Part shown: piece by piece, positions 46,742 through 54,492 of the stretch
Position numbering within the stretch: position 1 is the first letter of the stretch
Layout: each line of letters begins with the position of its first letter
DNA from: Ruegeria marina
Lineage (GTDB): Bacteria; Pseudomonadota; Alphaproteobacteria; Rhodobacterales; Rhodobacteraceae
Direction: 5' to 3'
Assembly (NCBI RefSeq): GCF_900101475.1
Contig: NZ_FMZV01000005.1
Location: forward strand, 248,001-312,000
DNA length: 64,000 nucleotides
The notes under the pieces: generated by a model
Seen by the model: only the letters and a program-made list of their open reading frames with translations
Told to the model about the DNA's origin: nothing
Databases searched by the model: none
Position numbers and translations under genes: made by a program

Positions 46742-48285
46742 CCCGGATGGACAGCGTGACGGCGCCGCAGGGCGCAGACAGCGCCCGAGCCATCACCAAG
46801 CTGGTGATCATGGCGGTGGGCGGGCAGGGCGGCGGCGTGCTGACCGGCTGGATCGAGGCGGTGGCCCGCGCGGCGGGCCGCGCGGTGCAGGCGACCTCTG
46901 TCGCGGGCGTGGCGCAGCGCACCGGGGCCACCATCTATTATGTCGAGATCGCGCCCGAAGGGGTCGAGCACCCCGTCTTTTCCCTGGCCCCTGCGGCAGG
47001 AGACGTGGACATCGTCATCGCCGCCGAGATGATGGAGGCGGGCCGCGCCATTCAGCGCGGCTTCGTGACACCGGACCGGACGGTGCTGATCGCTTCGGAG
47101 CACCGGGCGCTGGCTGTGTCGGAAAAGATGGTGCCGGGCAATGGCATCGCGGCGGCCGAGGAGGTGATGGCCGCTGCGGAAGTCGCGGCGCGACGGTTCC
47201 TGAGCGCCGATATGGAGCGGCTGGCGGTCGCGAAAGGTTCGGTCATCTCGGCCAGCCTGTTCGGAGCACTGGCGGGGTCGGGCGCATTGCCGTTTACGCG
47301 CGCCGAGTTCGAAGCGGCAATCCATGCCTCGGGCAAGGGCGTGGAGGCTAGCCTCGCCGCCTTTGCCGCCGGGTTCGAGGCCATGGTCAACCCGACCGCT
47401 TCCGAGAACGCCCAACCGTCAGCGCCGGTAGAGAAGGCGCCAACAGGACCTGCCCGTGACCAGGCCGCGTGGCAGGCGCTGGAGCGCCGGGTAGACGCTC
47501 TGCCGGCAACGGTGCAGGAGATGGCGCGCGCCGGGCTGCGCAAGGTTGTGGCATTCCAGGACTGCAATTATGGCGCCGAGTATCTCGATCGGCTCGCGGC
47601 ACTGGCCGGGCGCGACGATCCGGCGAAAGGTCACGCGCTGACCGTCGAGGCGGCGAAGCATGTCGCCAATGCCATGGCCTATGATGATGTGATCCGGGTG
47701 GCCGACCGCAAGACGCGTGCCGCGCGCCGGGCGCGGATCGATGCCGAGATGGGGCGGACCCAGGCGCAGGCGATGCAGGTGACCGAGTTCCTGCATCCGC
47801 GCGCCGAGGAAATCGCCTCGATGCTGCCGGCGGGCCTTGGCGCAAGAGTGCAGGCGTCGGAGGCCTGGATGGCGCGGCTTGATCGCTGGTTCAACCGGGG
47901 CCGCCGCATTCGCAGCGACCGGCTGAGAGGGTTCTTGCAACTCTACCTGCTGGCCGGGCTGAGGGGCTATCGGCGGCGTACGCTCCGGCACGCGCAGGAA
48001 CAGGCGCATCTGGCCGAATGGCTCCGCAAGGTCGGCGAAACTCTCGATGGCGACTATGATCTGGCGGTCGAGCTGTTGCGCTGCCGCAGGCTGATCAAGG
48101 GCTATTCCGACACCCATGCGCGCGGGCTGTCCAAGTTCGACAAGGTGATGGCTGGCGCCGGTCTGGTTGCCGGGCGGGCGGATGCTGCCGACTGGGTGCG
48201 ACGGTTGCGCGAGGCGGCCTTGCAGGATGAGGAAGGAAAGGCGCTCGACGGGGCGCTCGAGACGATCCGGTCTTTTGCCGGGTAA
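46738..48285 (+). CDS. IorB-like 2-oxoacid:ferredoxin oxidoreductase, beta subunit
   Basis: 515 residues. Residues about 20-190 form the gamma-type oxidoreductase domain (IMAVGGQGGGVLTGWIEAVA, SVAGVAQRTGATIYYVEI). A C-terminal helical extension of unknown role (DUF6537-like, about 230-515) contains CNYGAEYLDRL and KFDKVMAGAGL. It pairs with IorA. Aerobic proteobacteria use such large IorB versions for aryl-oxoacids. It closes the operon before a hairpin and a repeated GGAGTATTT element. Confidence 0.9.
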   Translation: MTRMDSVTAPQGADSARAITKLVIMAVGGQGGGVLTGWIEAVARAAGRAVQATSVAGVAQRTGATIYYVEIAPEGVEHPVFSLAPAAGDVDIVIAAEMMEAGRAIQRGFVTPDRTVLIASEHRALAVSEKMVPGNGIAAAEEVMAAAEVAARRFLSADMERLAVAKGSVISASLFGALAGSGALPFTRAEFEAAIHASGKGVEASLAAFAAGFEAMVNPTASENAQPSAPVEKAPTGPARDQAAWQALERRVDALPATVQEMARAGLRKVVAFQDCNYGAEYLDRLAALAGRDDPAKGHALTVEAAKHVANAMAYDDVIRVADRKTRAARRARIDAEMGRTQAQAMQVTEFLHPRAEEIASMLPAGLGARVQASEAWMARLDRWFNRGRRIRSDRLRGFLQLYLLAGLRGYRRRTLRHAQEQAHLAEWLRKVGETLDGDYDLAVELLRCRRLIKGYSDTHARGLSKFDKVMAGAGLVAGRADAADWVRRLREAALQDEEGKALDGALETIRSFAG

Positions 48286-48291
48286 AGTCTT

Positions 48292-48346
48292 GCGAGGCTC
48301 CGCCTCGCGCTCCGGAGTATTTGGAACCAGAATGAAGCAGAGGCGC
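48292..48346 (+). repeat. 3' hairpin plus AGTATTT-ACCAGAA-GAAGCAG element (copy A)
   Basis: GCGAGGC-TCC-GCCTCGC (48292-48308) is followed by GGAGTATTTGGAACCAGAAT and GAAGCAGAGGCGC. A second copy with the same order (gene stop, hairpin, AGTATTT, ACCAGAA, GAAGCAG, GCGC) lies on the other strand at 54428-54484. From memory this motif is frequent between genes in Rhodobacteraceae; its function is probably transcription termination or mRNA 3'-end formation. Confidence 0.7.
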
Positions 48347-48385
48347 CCGGAAGTTGTCGCGGGGCGCTGATCAGGGAGGAAGGCG

Positions 48386-49159
48386 ATGAAACTCTGGTAT
48401 CAAAGTTACGTGGATTACGAGAACGGGGCGGAGTATTGGGACATGCTCCAGCCGCATCTGGACGCAGTGTCGGGGCCGGAGACCCAGGTCGATATACGGG
48501 GCATCACGCCGTTCGACAGCTATGCCCACCCTCTGGTCGAATTCCGCTGCGCGCGCGAAATGATCTGCAACGCGATCCGGGCCGAGCGGGAAGGCTATGA
48601 CGCCTTCATCGTCGGCCATTTCCAGGACGCGGGCCTCTACGAGGCTCGGTCGGTGGTCGATATCCCGGTGATCGGGCTGGGCGAGGCGACGATGTTGTGG
48701 TGTTGTCAGATGGGGCAGCGGCTGGGTATCGTCACAATCAACCCGCGCTTCATCCCCTGGTTCCATCACCAGATCGGCAAGTACGGGCTGCGGGAGCGGG
48801 TGACCGGGGTACATGCGATGACATTCGAGCCGGGGCAGATCCTGGGGGCCTATGGCGATGCCGGGAAGGCCGCAGAAGTGAAGCGGCTGTTCGAGGAGCT
48901 GGGCCGGCCGCTGGTGGCGGCGGGTACAGATGTGCTGATCCCTGGCGGCGGCATCCCGATGCTCTTGTTCTCGCAGTTCCGCGATCATCAGATCGACGGC
49001 GCGCCGGTGGTCAACGGCATCCCGATCGCGGTGAAGATGGCCGAGATGGCAGTCGGCCTGAAACGGCTGACCGGACAGGGCGTGAGCCGGGTCGGAGACT
49101 ATACCAAGGCGCCCGACCACATCATCGAGGAATTCCTGACCCATCCCAAGGGGCTGTAA
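48386..49159 (+). CDS. Asp/Glu/hydantoin racemase-fold protein lacking both catalytic cysteines
   Basis: 257 residues of the Asp/Glu racemase superfamily. Where hydantoin and glutamate racemases have the first Cys (ACFDDPGL-like), this protein has VGHFQDAGLYEAR (His78). Where the second Cys should be, it has DVLIPGGGIPM. It is therefore unlikely to racemise by the two-cysteine mechanism. It could be a decarboxylase, isomerase or binding protein on this fold. GGGAGGAAGGCG precedes the ATG. It stands alone rightward, convergent with the TRAP operon at 49178. Confidence 0.8.
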   Translation: MKLWYQSYVDYENGAEYWDMLQPHLDAVSGPETQVDIRGITPFDSYAHPLVEFRCAREMICNAIRAEREGYDAFIVGHFQDAGLYEARSVVDIPVIGLGEATMLWCCQMGQRLGIVTINPRFIPWFHHQIGKYGLRERVTGVHAMTFEPGQILGAYGDAGKAAEVKRLFEELGRPLVAAGTDVLIPGGGIPMLLFSQFRDHQIDGAPVVNGIPIAVKMAEMAVGLKRLTGQGVSRVGDYTKAPDHIIEEFLTHPKGL

Positions 49160-49177
49160 GCCCCTTGGCGGGTATTC

Positions 49178-50515
49178 TCATTGTCCCAGCCCCGGCAGCC
49201 AAAGTGCGATGCCGGGGAACAGGATCAGCAGCGCCACCAGCAGCATCGAGCAGCCAATGAAGGGCAGTGCCGACACATAGATGTCGCGCATGCTGGTGCC
49301 CGGTGCCGACACGCCCTTCATCACGAAGAGCAGGAGGCCGAAGGGCGGAGTGGTGAAGCTGATCTCGAGCGCGAGCAGCACGATCACCCCGAACCAGATC
49401 AGGTCGAACCCCAGCGTCTGCGCCAGCGGAAAGAAGATCGGCACGGTCAGCAGCATCATGCTGAGCTGGTCCATGAACATGCCCAGCACCAGCAGGATGG
49501 CGAACATGATCAAGAGCATGGTGATGGGTTCAAGCTCGAACCCGGTGGCCCAGCGGATCAGGCCGGAAGACGCGCCCGAAAAGGCCAGCAGGGCCGAGAA
49601 GGTTGCTGAACCGAAGATGATCAAGAGCGCCATGGTGGTCACTTTCAGCGCTCCCGCGACGGATTTCACGATGCCGTCCCAGGTCAGCGAGCGGTAGAGC
49701 GCGGCCAGCACGATCACGCCGAGACAGCCGAAGGCTGCGCTTTCCGATGGTGTGGCGATACCGAACATGATCACCAGGATCACGCCGATCACGATGGATA
49801 CCATCGGCAGGATATCGACGAAGAGCAGGCGTAGTTTCTCGGACCAGTTGGAGCTTTCCACCTCATAGGCGGGGGCGGCATTGGGGTCGTAGAGCGCCAT
49901 GCCGAGGATCATGATCGCGTAGAAGATCGCCAGCAGAAGGCCGGGCATGATGCCGGCGATCAGCAGGTCGCCGATATCCAGTTCCGCCAGCGTCGCCAGC
50001 AGCACGGCCAGTGCCGAAGGCGGGATCAGCATCGCCAGCCCGCCGGTGCCCAGGATCGGGCCGATGGCCATATGTTTTTTGTAGCCGCGTTTCTGCATCT
50101 CGGGCACCATCAGCGAGCCCAGCAGCGCCGTCGAGCCCATCGAGGAGCCCGACAGGGTGGCAAAGGCGGTGCCGCCGGCCACGGTGACGAAGGACAGGCG
50201 CGCGGGCAGCTTGCCCATCAGCCGGTCCACCGCGCCGAACATGCGGTTGGCCAGTCCTGTAAAGAAGAAGATCTCGCCCATCAGCAGGAACATGGGCACC
50301 GGCATCAGGTTGAAACTGGTGACCGTGGGGATCGCGTTGTTGGCCAGTTGCCCGATGCCGCGCGCCATCTGGCTGGCGATATCGCCGCGTCCGCCCATGA
50401 AATAGGCCGCCCCGATCATATTGGCCGCGAGAAAGGCCAGCGCCACCGGAATGCCGAGCGCCATGAAGAACAGGATCATGCCCAGCAGAAAGACGAGCGC
50501 TTCATACCATTCCAT
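49178..50515 (-). CDS. TRAP transporter large membrane subunit (second system)
   Basis: 445 residues, DctM type, with paired elements GTGGLAMLIPPSALAVLLATLAE (about residue 165) and LEISFTTPPFGLLLFVMKGV (about 390). It is distinct from the DctM at 42182. It is the last gene of a leftward TRAP operon (binding protein, small subunit, large subunit) that ends against the racemase-fold gene. Confidence 0.95.
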   Translation of the reverse strand: MEWYEALVFLLGMILFFMALGIPVALAFLAANMIGAAYFMGGRGDIASQMARGIGQLANNAIPTVTSFNLMPVPMFLLMGEIFFFTGLANRMFGAVDRLMGKLPARLSFVTVAGGTAFATLSGSSMGSTALLGSLMVPEMQKRGYKKHMAIGPILGTGGLAMLIPPSALAVLLATLAELDIGDLLIAGIMPGLLLAIFYAIMILGMALYDPNAAPAYEVESSNWSEKLRLLFVDILPMVSIVIGVILVIMFGIATPSESAAFGCLGVIVLAALYRSLTWDGIVKSVAGALKVTTMALLIIFGSATFSALLAFSGASSGLIRWATGFELEPITMLLIMFAILLVLGMFMDQLSMMLLTVPIFFPLAQTLGFDLIWFGVIVLLALEISFTTPPFGLLLFVMKGVSAPGTSMRDIYVSALPFIGCSMLLVALLILFPGIALWLPGLGQ

Positions 50516-50542
50516 TGCCTGCGCCTTTTGTATTCTTGGATT

Positions 50543-51046
50543 TCATTCGTGCACGCCCGCTTCGCCGGTGTGCATGGTCTCGGGTCCGAAGACAAACCTC
50601 AGGAATTGCGCTGCCATCAGGCCGAACCCGATCGGCATGGCGCCCAGTAGCAGGTATTTCGGCATGTCGAGGCTGCGCATTTCGGCATCGCCGAACTTCC
50701 AGGCCCGGGCCGTGGCCCCCCACGTGTACCAGACCAGCACAAGGCAGATCACGACACAGAGCGCCGAGATCATCCGGCTGTAGGGCCGCTGCATCCGGAG
50801 CGGCAGGGCCGCGCTCAAAAGCTCGATGAACACATGGCCCCGATGGCGCACCAGCCAGGGCGAGGCGGCCATCACGATATAGAGCAGGCCGAATTCGGTG
50901 AAGGTGAAGATATGGCTGGACCATGAACCGGACAGATTCAGCGTGCGGGCCAGCGCGCTGATCACGATTCCGAACATGATCCCCACCAGATAGATACCGG
51001 CCAATATGGCCAGCAGGTCGCAAATACGGTCGATCAGGCGCATCAT
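50543..51046 (-). CDS. TRAP transporter small membrane subunit (second system)
   Basis: 167 residues with four predicted helices, MMRLIDRICDLLAILAGIYL and the FIELLSAALPLRMQRP segment usual for DctQ. It is spaced 27 bases from the large subunit and 62 bases from the binding-protein gene. Two tandem ATGs (51046/51043) are available. Confidence 0.92.
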   Translation of the reverse strand: MMRLIDRICDLLAILAGIYLVGIMFGIVISALARTLNLSGSWSSHIFTFTEFGLLYIVMAASPWLVRHRGHVFIELLSAALPLRMQRPYSRMISALCVVICLVLVWYTWGATARAWKFGDAEMRSLDMPKYLLLGAMPIGFGLMAAQFLRFVFGPETMHTGEAGVHE

Positions 51047-51108
51047 TTCCTGGCTCTGTTTGCGGGGTCAGGCCGCGGTGTCAAAGCCGCGGCCTGTCTC
51101 CAGGTGTG

Positions 51109-52137
51109 TTACTCGTCCAGAGCATAGGTCTTGCGCAGGCCCTTGTAGGTCTCGGCCCCGGCGCCGCCGCCGTCAATGCGCTCGTACATCCGCGCCCAGG
51201 CCGCATCGTCTGCCATCTTGCGATAGACTTCGCCCGCTTCGGCGGAATGGGCGACGAAGGTCATGCCGCCATCTGCCAGGGTCTTGGCATCCGCTTCGAC
51301 TTCCTTCTGGCGGTCGGCATAGGATTTGCCTTCCCACTCGATCACGACCTCTTCGATCAGTTTCTGGCTTTCCGGGGAAAGCGCGTTCCAGGCGTCGAGG
51401 TTGAAGATCACGCCGATATCTGTGTTGTAGAAAGTCGGGTCCACCCGATACTTCAGGAACTCGTTCCACTTGAGTTGGGGGATACCGATCTCGGTCCAGG
51501 CTGCCGCGTCGACAACGCCCTTCTCCAGCGCCGAGTACACTTCGGTCGCCGGCATGGACGCGGTGGTTGCGTTCAGTTGCTCGAAGAAGGCGTGGTAGAT
51601 CGGGTTGTCGCGCAGCTTGACGCCGGTGAGGTCCAGGATGCCATCGTCACGGAACTTGGGCTCGCTGTTCATGTAGATGTGGAACTTGATGCCGCCGTCG
51701 ATCCAACCCAGGTGACGGACGTTGAAGCGCTCTTGATGCGCCTTGTCCATCAGCGCCGCGCCGCCATTGGCGCGGGCCTCCATCGGGGTCACGCGCGACG
51801 CAACCATCGCGTCGATCTCGGGCACGTTGGCGCCATAGAAGCTGCCGGGCGTATGCACCATGTCGACCACGCCGTCGCGCACTGCGGCGGGCTGCTCGAA
51901 CATGCCGATCGCCTCGGGTCCGCCCCGCACGTCGATCTGCACGATGCCCTTGCCGCGCTCGTTGATGTCCGCGACCATCGCGAGGAAGGTCTTGGTATAG
52001 ACGAGGAATTCGGGGAAGGCATGGACCGCGCTGACCCGGTCCTCGGCTTTGGCCGCGATCGGGGTGGTGATGGCCGCGACGGCTGCTGCCGCCATAAGGT
52101 AAGTGGCTTTGCTGGAAAGCCGGCTGAAGATTCTCAT
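51109..52137 (-). CDS. TRAP transporter substrate-binding protein (second system)
   Basis: 342 residues with a signal peptide ending TTPIAAKAEDRVSAVHA and the DctP fold (VDMVHTPGSFYGANVPEID, ALEKGVVDAAAWTEIG). It is only distantly related to the binding protein at 40619, so its ligand probably differs. The start at 52137 has AGGGAG nearby. Its promoter region shares MarR-like half sites with the divergent opine-dehydrogenase-like gene. Confidence 0.93.
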   Translation of the reverse strand: MRIFSRLSSKATYLMAAAAVAAITTPIAAKAEDRVSAVHAFPEFLVYTKTFLAMVADINERGKGIVQIDVRGGPEAIGMFEQPAAVRDGVVDMVHTPGSFYGANVPEIDAMVASRVTPMEARANGGAALMDKAHQERFNVRHLGWIDGGIKFHIYMNSEPKFRDDGILDLTGVKLRDNPIYHAFFEQLNATTASMPATEVYSALEKGVVDAAAWTEIGIPQLKWNEFLKYRVDPTFYNTDIGVIFNLDAWNALSPESQKLIEEVVIEWEGKSYADRQKEVEADAKTLADGGMTFVAHSAEAGEVYRKMADDAAWARMYERIDGGGAGAETYKGLRKTYALDE

Positions 52138-52230
52138 GTCACAACTCCCTGTTGATCCGGCGGGCCATGGCCGCTTTCTTTCGAACGGTCCCTGGCCCGA
52201 GGTGTAGCTAGGTCGGTCGGTCCCGACTTC

Positions 52231-52246
52231 TATGCATTTTCATGTA
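52231..52246. promoter_or_regulatory. MarR-type operator-like site upstream of the second TRAP operon
   Basis: CTATGCATTTTCATGT (reverse complement ACATGAAAATGCATAG) matches the palindrome at 40005 in 12 of 16 bases. It lies in the 206-base divergent gap between the TRAP binding-protein gene and the opine-dehydrogenase-like gene. No clean promoter elements are evident for the leftward side. Confidence 0.45.
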
Positions 52247-52282
52247 AGACTGCCCGCATGGTGCAATGCAATAGAAATATCC

Positions 52283-52312
52283 TTGATATATGATTTTTCA
52301 TGCATGTAGTCT
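52283..52312 (+). promoter_or_regulatory. Promoter and operator-like site of the opine-dehydrogenase-like gene
   Basis: TTGATA (52283-52288), 18 bases, TAGTCT (52307-52312) form a plausible promoter. ATATGATTTTTCATGC (52288-52303) fills the spacer; on the minus strand 14 consecutive bases, ATGAAAAATCATAT, are identical to 40007-40020. This is the strongest match among the operator-like sites. Confidence 0.55.
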
Positions 52313-52343
52313 GGCATGGTGACATCCGATACAGGAGCAGGTG

Positions 52344-53423
52344 ATGGAAATTGCGGTTCTCGGCGGCGGTAACGGATCGACTGCCGCTGCGGTTGATCTG
52401 ACGGTTCAGGGGCACAACGTGCGGTTCTGGCGGCGAAATGCGCGCGCCCAGGCGGACCTGAAGGCACGGGGCAGCACGATCAACCTGAAGGATTTCGAAG
52501 GCGTTCGGCCGGTGCGCATCGGCTTGGTCACGGAAGATATCGGAGAAGTGCTTCGCGGCGCTGAACTGATCGTCTGCCCGACACCGGCAACCGCGCAAGC
52601 CGATATCGCGGCGGCGATGGCGCCGCATCTGACCGACGGGCAGGTGGTGTTCCTGCCGCCGGGCAGCTTTGGCAGCTGGTTGATGGCCGATATCGTCTAC
52701 AAGGCCGGGAACCCGGCCGATGTCAGCTGGGCCGAAGCGGGCACATTGCCCTATCTGACGCGGTTGCATGGACCCGACACCATCGCCATCACCACCCGCG
52801 CCACCCGCCTGCCGACCGGGGTCTACCCGTTGCGCAACGCGGCCCATGCCCATGCGGTGCTGGCGCGGGCCTATCCGTCGGTGGAGCCGGCGGGCGACGC
52901 GCTCTCGGGGGCATTGATGAACGCAGGCCCCATTATCCACCCGCCGCTGATCGTGATGAACGCGGGCCCGATCGAGCATTTCGATCATTGGGACATTCAC
53001 AACGAAGGCACCCAACCCGCCATTCGCCGGGTCACGACCCGGCTGGATGCCGAGCGGATGGCGGTGCGCGAGGCGCTGGGCTATGGCGCGCCGCATTTTC
53101 CGCTGGCCGATCACTACGAGACCTCGGACTGGATGTATGGCAACCTTGCCCATGACAAGCTGGTCGACAGCGGTGACTGGCGCGAGCATCTCGTGCTGAC
53201 CGAACACCGCTACATGCGCGAGGACGTGGCGGTGGGGCTGGCCTTGCTGGTATCCGTGGCGGATTGGGCCGGGGTGCCGGCGCCCACGGCCACCGGGCTG
53301 CTGGCGCTGGGCTCGGCGATCTGCGACGACGATTTCCGCCAGACGGGCCGGACGCTGGAAAACCTGCGCCTGGCCGGACTGGACCGCGCCGGTTTGCAGG
53401 TCCTGCTGCGGGATGGGGCCTGA
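52344..53423 (+). CDS. Octopine/opine dehydrogenase-like NAD(P)-dependent protein
   Basis: 359 residues. Rossmann motif VLGGGNGSTAAAVDL is at the N-terminus, and the C-terminal octopine-dehydrogenase domain has NAGPIIHPPLIVMNAGPIEH followed by a His/Asp region. Opine dehydrogenases reductively couple an amino acid to a 2-oxo acid, or act in reverse. A GTG at 52341 is a less likely start; AGGAG at 52333 supports ATG 52344. The 3-hydroxyacyl-CoA dehydrogenase-like gene follows one base later in a shared operon. Confidence 0.87.
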   Translation: MEIAVLGGGNGSTAAAVDLTVQGHNVRFWRRNARAQADLKARGSTINLKDFEGVRPVRIGLVTEDIGEVLRGAELIVCPTPATAQADIAAAMAPHLTDGQVVFLPPGSFGSWLMADIVYKAGNPADVSWAEAGTLPYLTRLHGPDTIAITTRATRLPTGVYPLRNAAHAHAVLARAYPSVEPAGDALSGALMNAGPIIHPPLIVMNAGPIEHFDHWDIHNEGTQPAIRRVTTRLDAERMAVREALGYGAPHFPLADHYETSDWMYGNLAHDKLVDSGDWREHLVLTEHRYMREDVAVGLALLVSVADWAGVPAPTATGLLALGSAICDDDFRQTGRTLENLRLAGLDRAGLQVLLRDGA

Positions 53424-53424
53424 G

Positions 53425-54408
53425 ATGGTAGAGCGGGAAACCATTGCGGCGGTCGGGGCAGGGCGCATGGGCCGCGGCATGGCGGTGGCCTTCGCCTATT
53501 CCGGCCATCCGGTCCGCCTGATCGACGCCAAGCCGCGATCGGCGCAGCAGTTCGACAGGCTCAAGACGGAAATCCTGGCTGAACTGCGTTCGATCTTCCT
53601 GCTGATGGCCGAGGTCGGGCTGATGCGGGCGGAGGAGGCCGACGGGATGCTGGCGCGCATCCATATTCACGGTCATGATGATCTGGCGCGCGCGCTGGAC
53701 GGCGTCCCCTTCATCTTCGAAGGCGTGCCCGAGACGCTGGAGGCCAAGCGCGAGGTTTTTGATACCCTGTCGCGTCATGCCGACCCGGATGCGGTCATCG
53801 CCTCGACCACCTCGACCATCCTGTCGAACGATCTGCAGGGTTTCGTCTCGCCGCCCGAACGGTTCCTGAACGCCCATTGGCTGAACCCCGCCTATCTGGT
53901 GCCGCTGGTCGAGCTATCGCCGGGCGATGCCACCGATCCGGCGGTGACGGCGCGGCTCATCGGCCTGCTCGAACGGATCGGCAAGGTGCCTGTCACCTGT
54001 GCCGCCAGCCCCGGCTATATCGTGCCGCGCATCCAGGCGCTGGCGATGAACGAGGCCGCTCGCCTGGTCGAAGAGGGCGTCGCCAGCAACGCCGATATCG
54101 ACAAGGCCACGAAATACGGGTTCGGCTTCCGTTTCGCGGTGCTGGGCCTTCTGGAGTTCATCGACTGGGGTGGTGGCGATATCCTCTATCATGCCAGCCG
54201 CTACATGACGCGCGCCACCGGGCAGGACAGGTTCGCCGCCCCCGGGATCATCGAGACCAACATGGCCGAGGGCCGGCGCGGCCTGCGTGACGGGCAGGGC
54301 TTTCTCGACTACGACGGGCTTGATGTCGCGGCCTACCAGAAGGAACGCATCGGCGCCTTTGCCGCCATGCTGCGGCACCTCGACAAGATGCCGGTCAAGG
54401 GCGAATGA
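53425..54408 (+). CDS. 3-hydroxyacyl-CoA dehydrogenase family protein
   Basis: 327 residues. N-terminal NAD domain AAVGAGRMGRGMAVAFAYSG, active-site region STTSTILSNDLQGF and HWLNPAYLVPLVELSPG, and the C-terminal helical domain with AASPGYIVPRIQALAMNEAARLVEEG. The usual catalytic His of short 3-hydroxyacyl-CoA dehydrogenases is in NAHWLNP. The enzyme could act on a non-CoA hydroxy acid, as several related enzymes do. Starts at 53413 and 53425 are both possible. Confidence 0.86.
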   Translation: MVERETIAAVGAGRMGRGMAVAFAYSGHPVRLIDAKPRSAQQFDRLKTEILAELRSIFLLMAEVGLMRAEEADGMLARIHIHGHDDLARALDGVPFIFEGVPETLEAKREVFDTLSRHADPDAVIASTTSTILSNDLQGFVSPPERFLNAHWLNPAYLVPLVELSPGDATDPAVTARLIGLLERIGKVPVTCAASPGYIVPRIQALAMNEAARLVEEGVASNADIDKATKYGFGFRFAVLGLLEFIDWGGGDILYHASRYMTRATGQDRFAAPGIIETNMAEGRRGLRDGQGFLDYDGLDVAAYQKERIGAFAAMLRHLDKMPVKGE

Positions 54409-54427
54409 CTGCGTGCCGCAAATCGCG

Positions 54428-54484
54428 CGCCTGCTTCTTTCTGGTCGGAAATACTCTGGGGGGTGTGGGGGGCTAGCCCCCCAC
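54428..54484 (-). repeat. 3' hairpin plus AGTATTT-ACCAGAA-GAAGCAG element (copy B)
   Basis: Read leftward: a 20-base palindrome GTGGGGGGCTAGCCCCCCAC (54484-54465), then CCAGAGTATTTCCGACCAGA and AAGAAGCAGGCGC. It follows the aminotransferase stop on its strand, as copy A (48292) follows iorB. It also sits in a convergent gap, so it may terminate both flanking transcripts. Confidence 0.7.
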
Positions 54485-54492
54485 GTGTGTCC

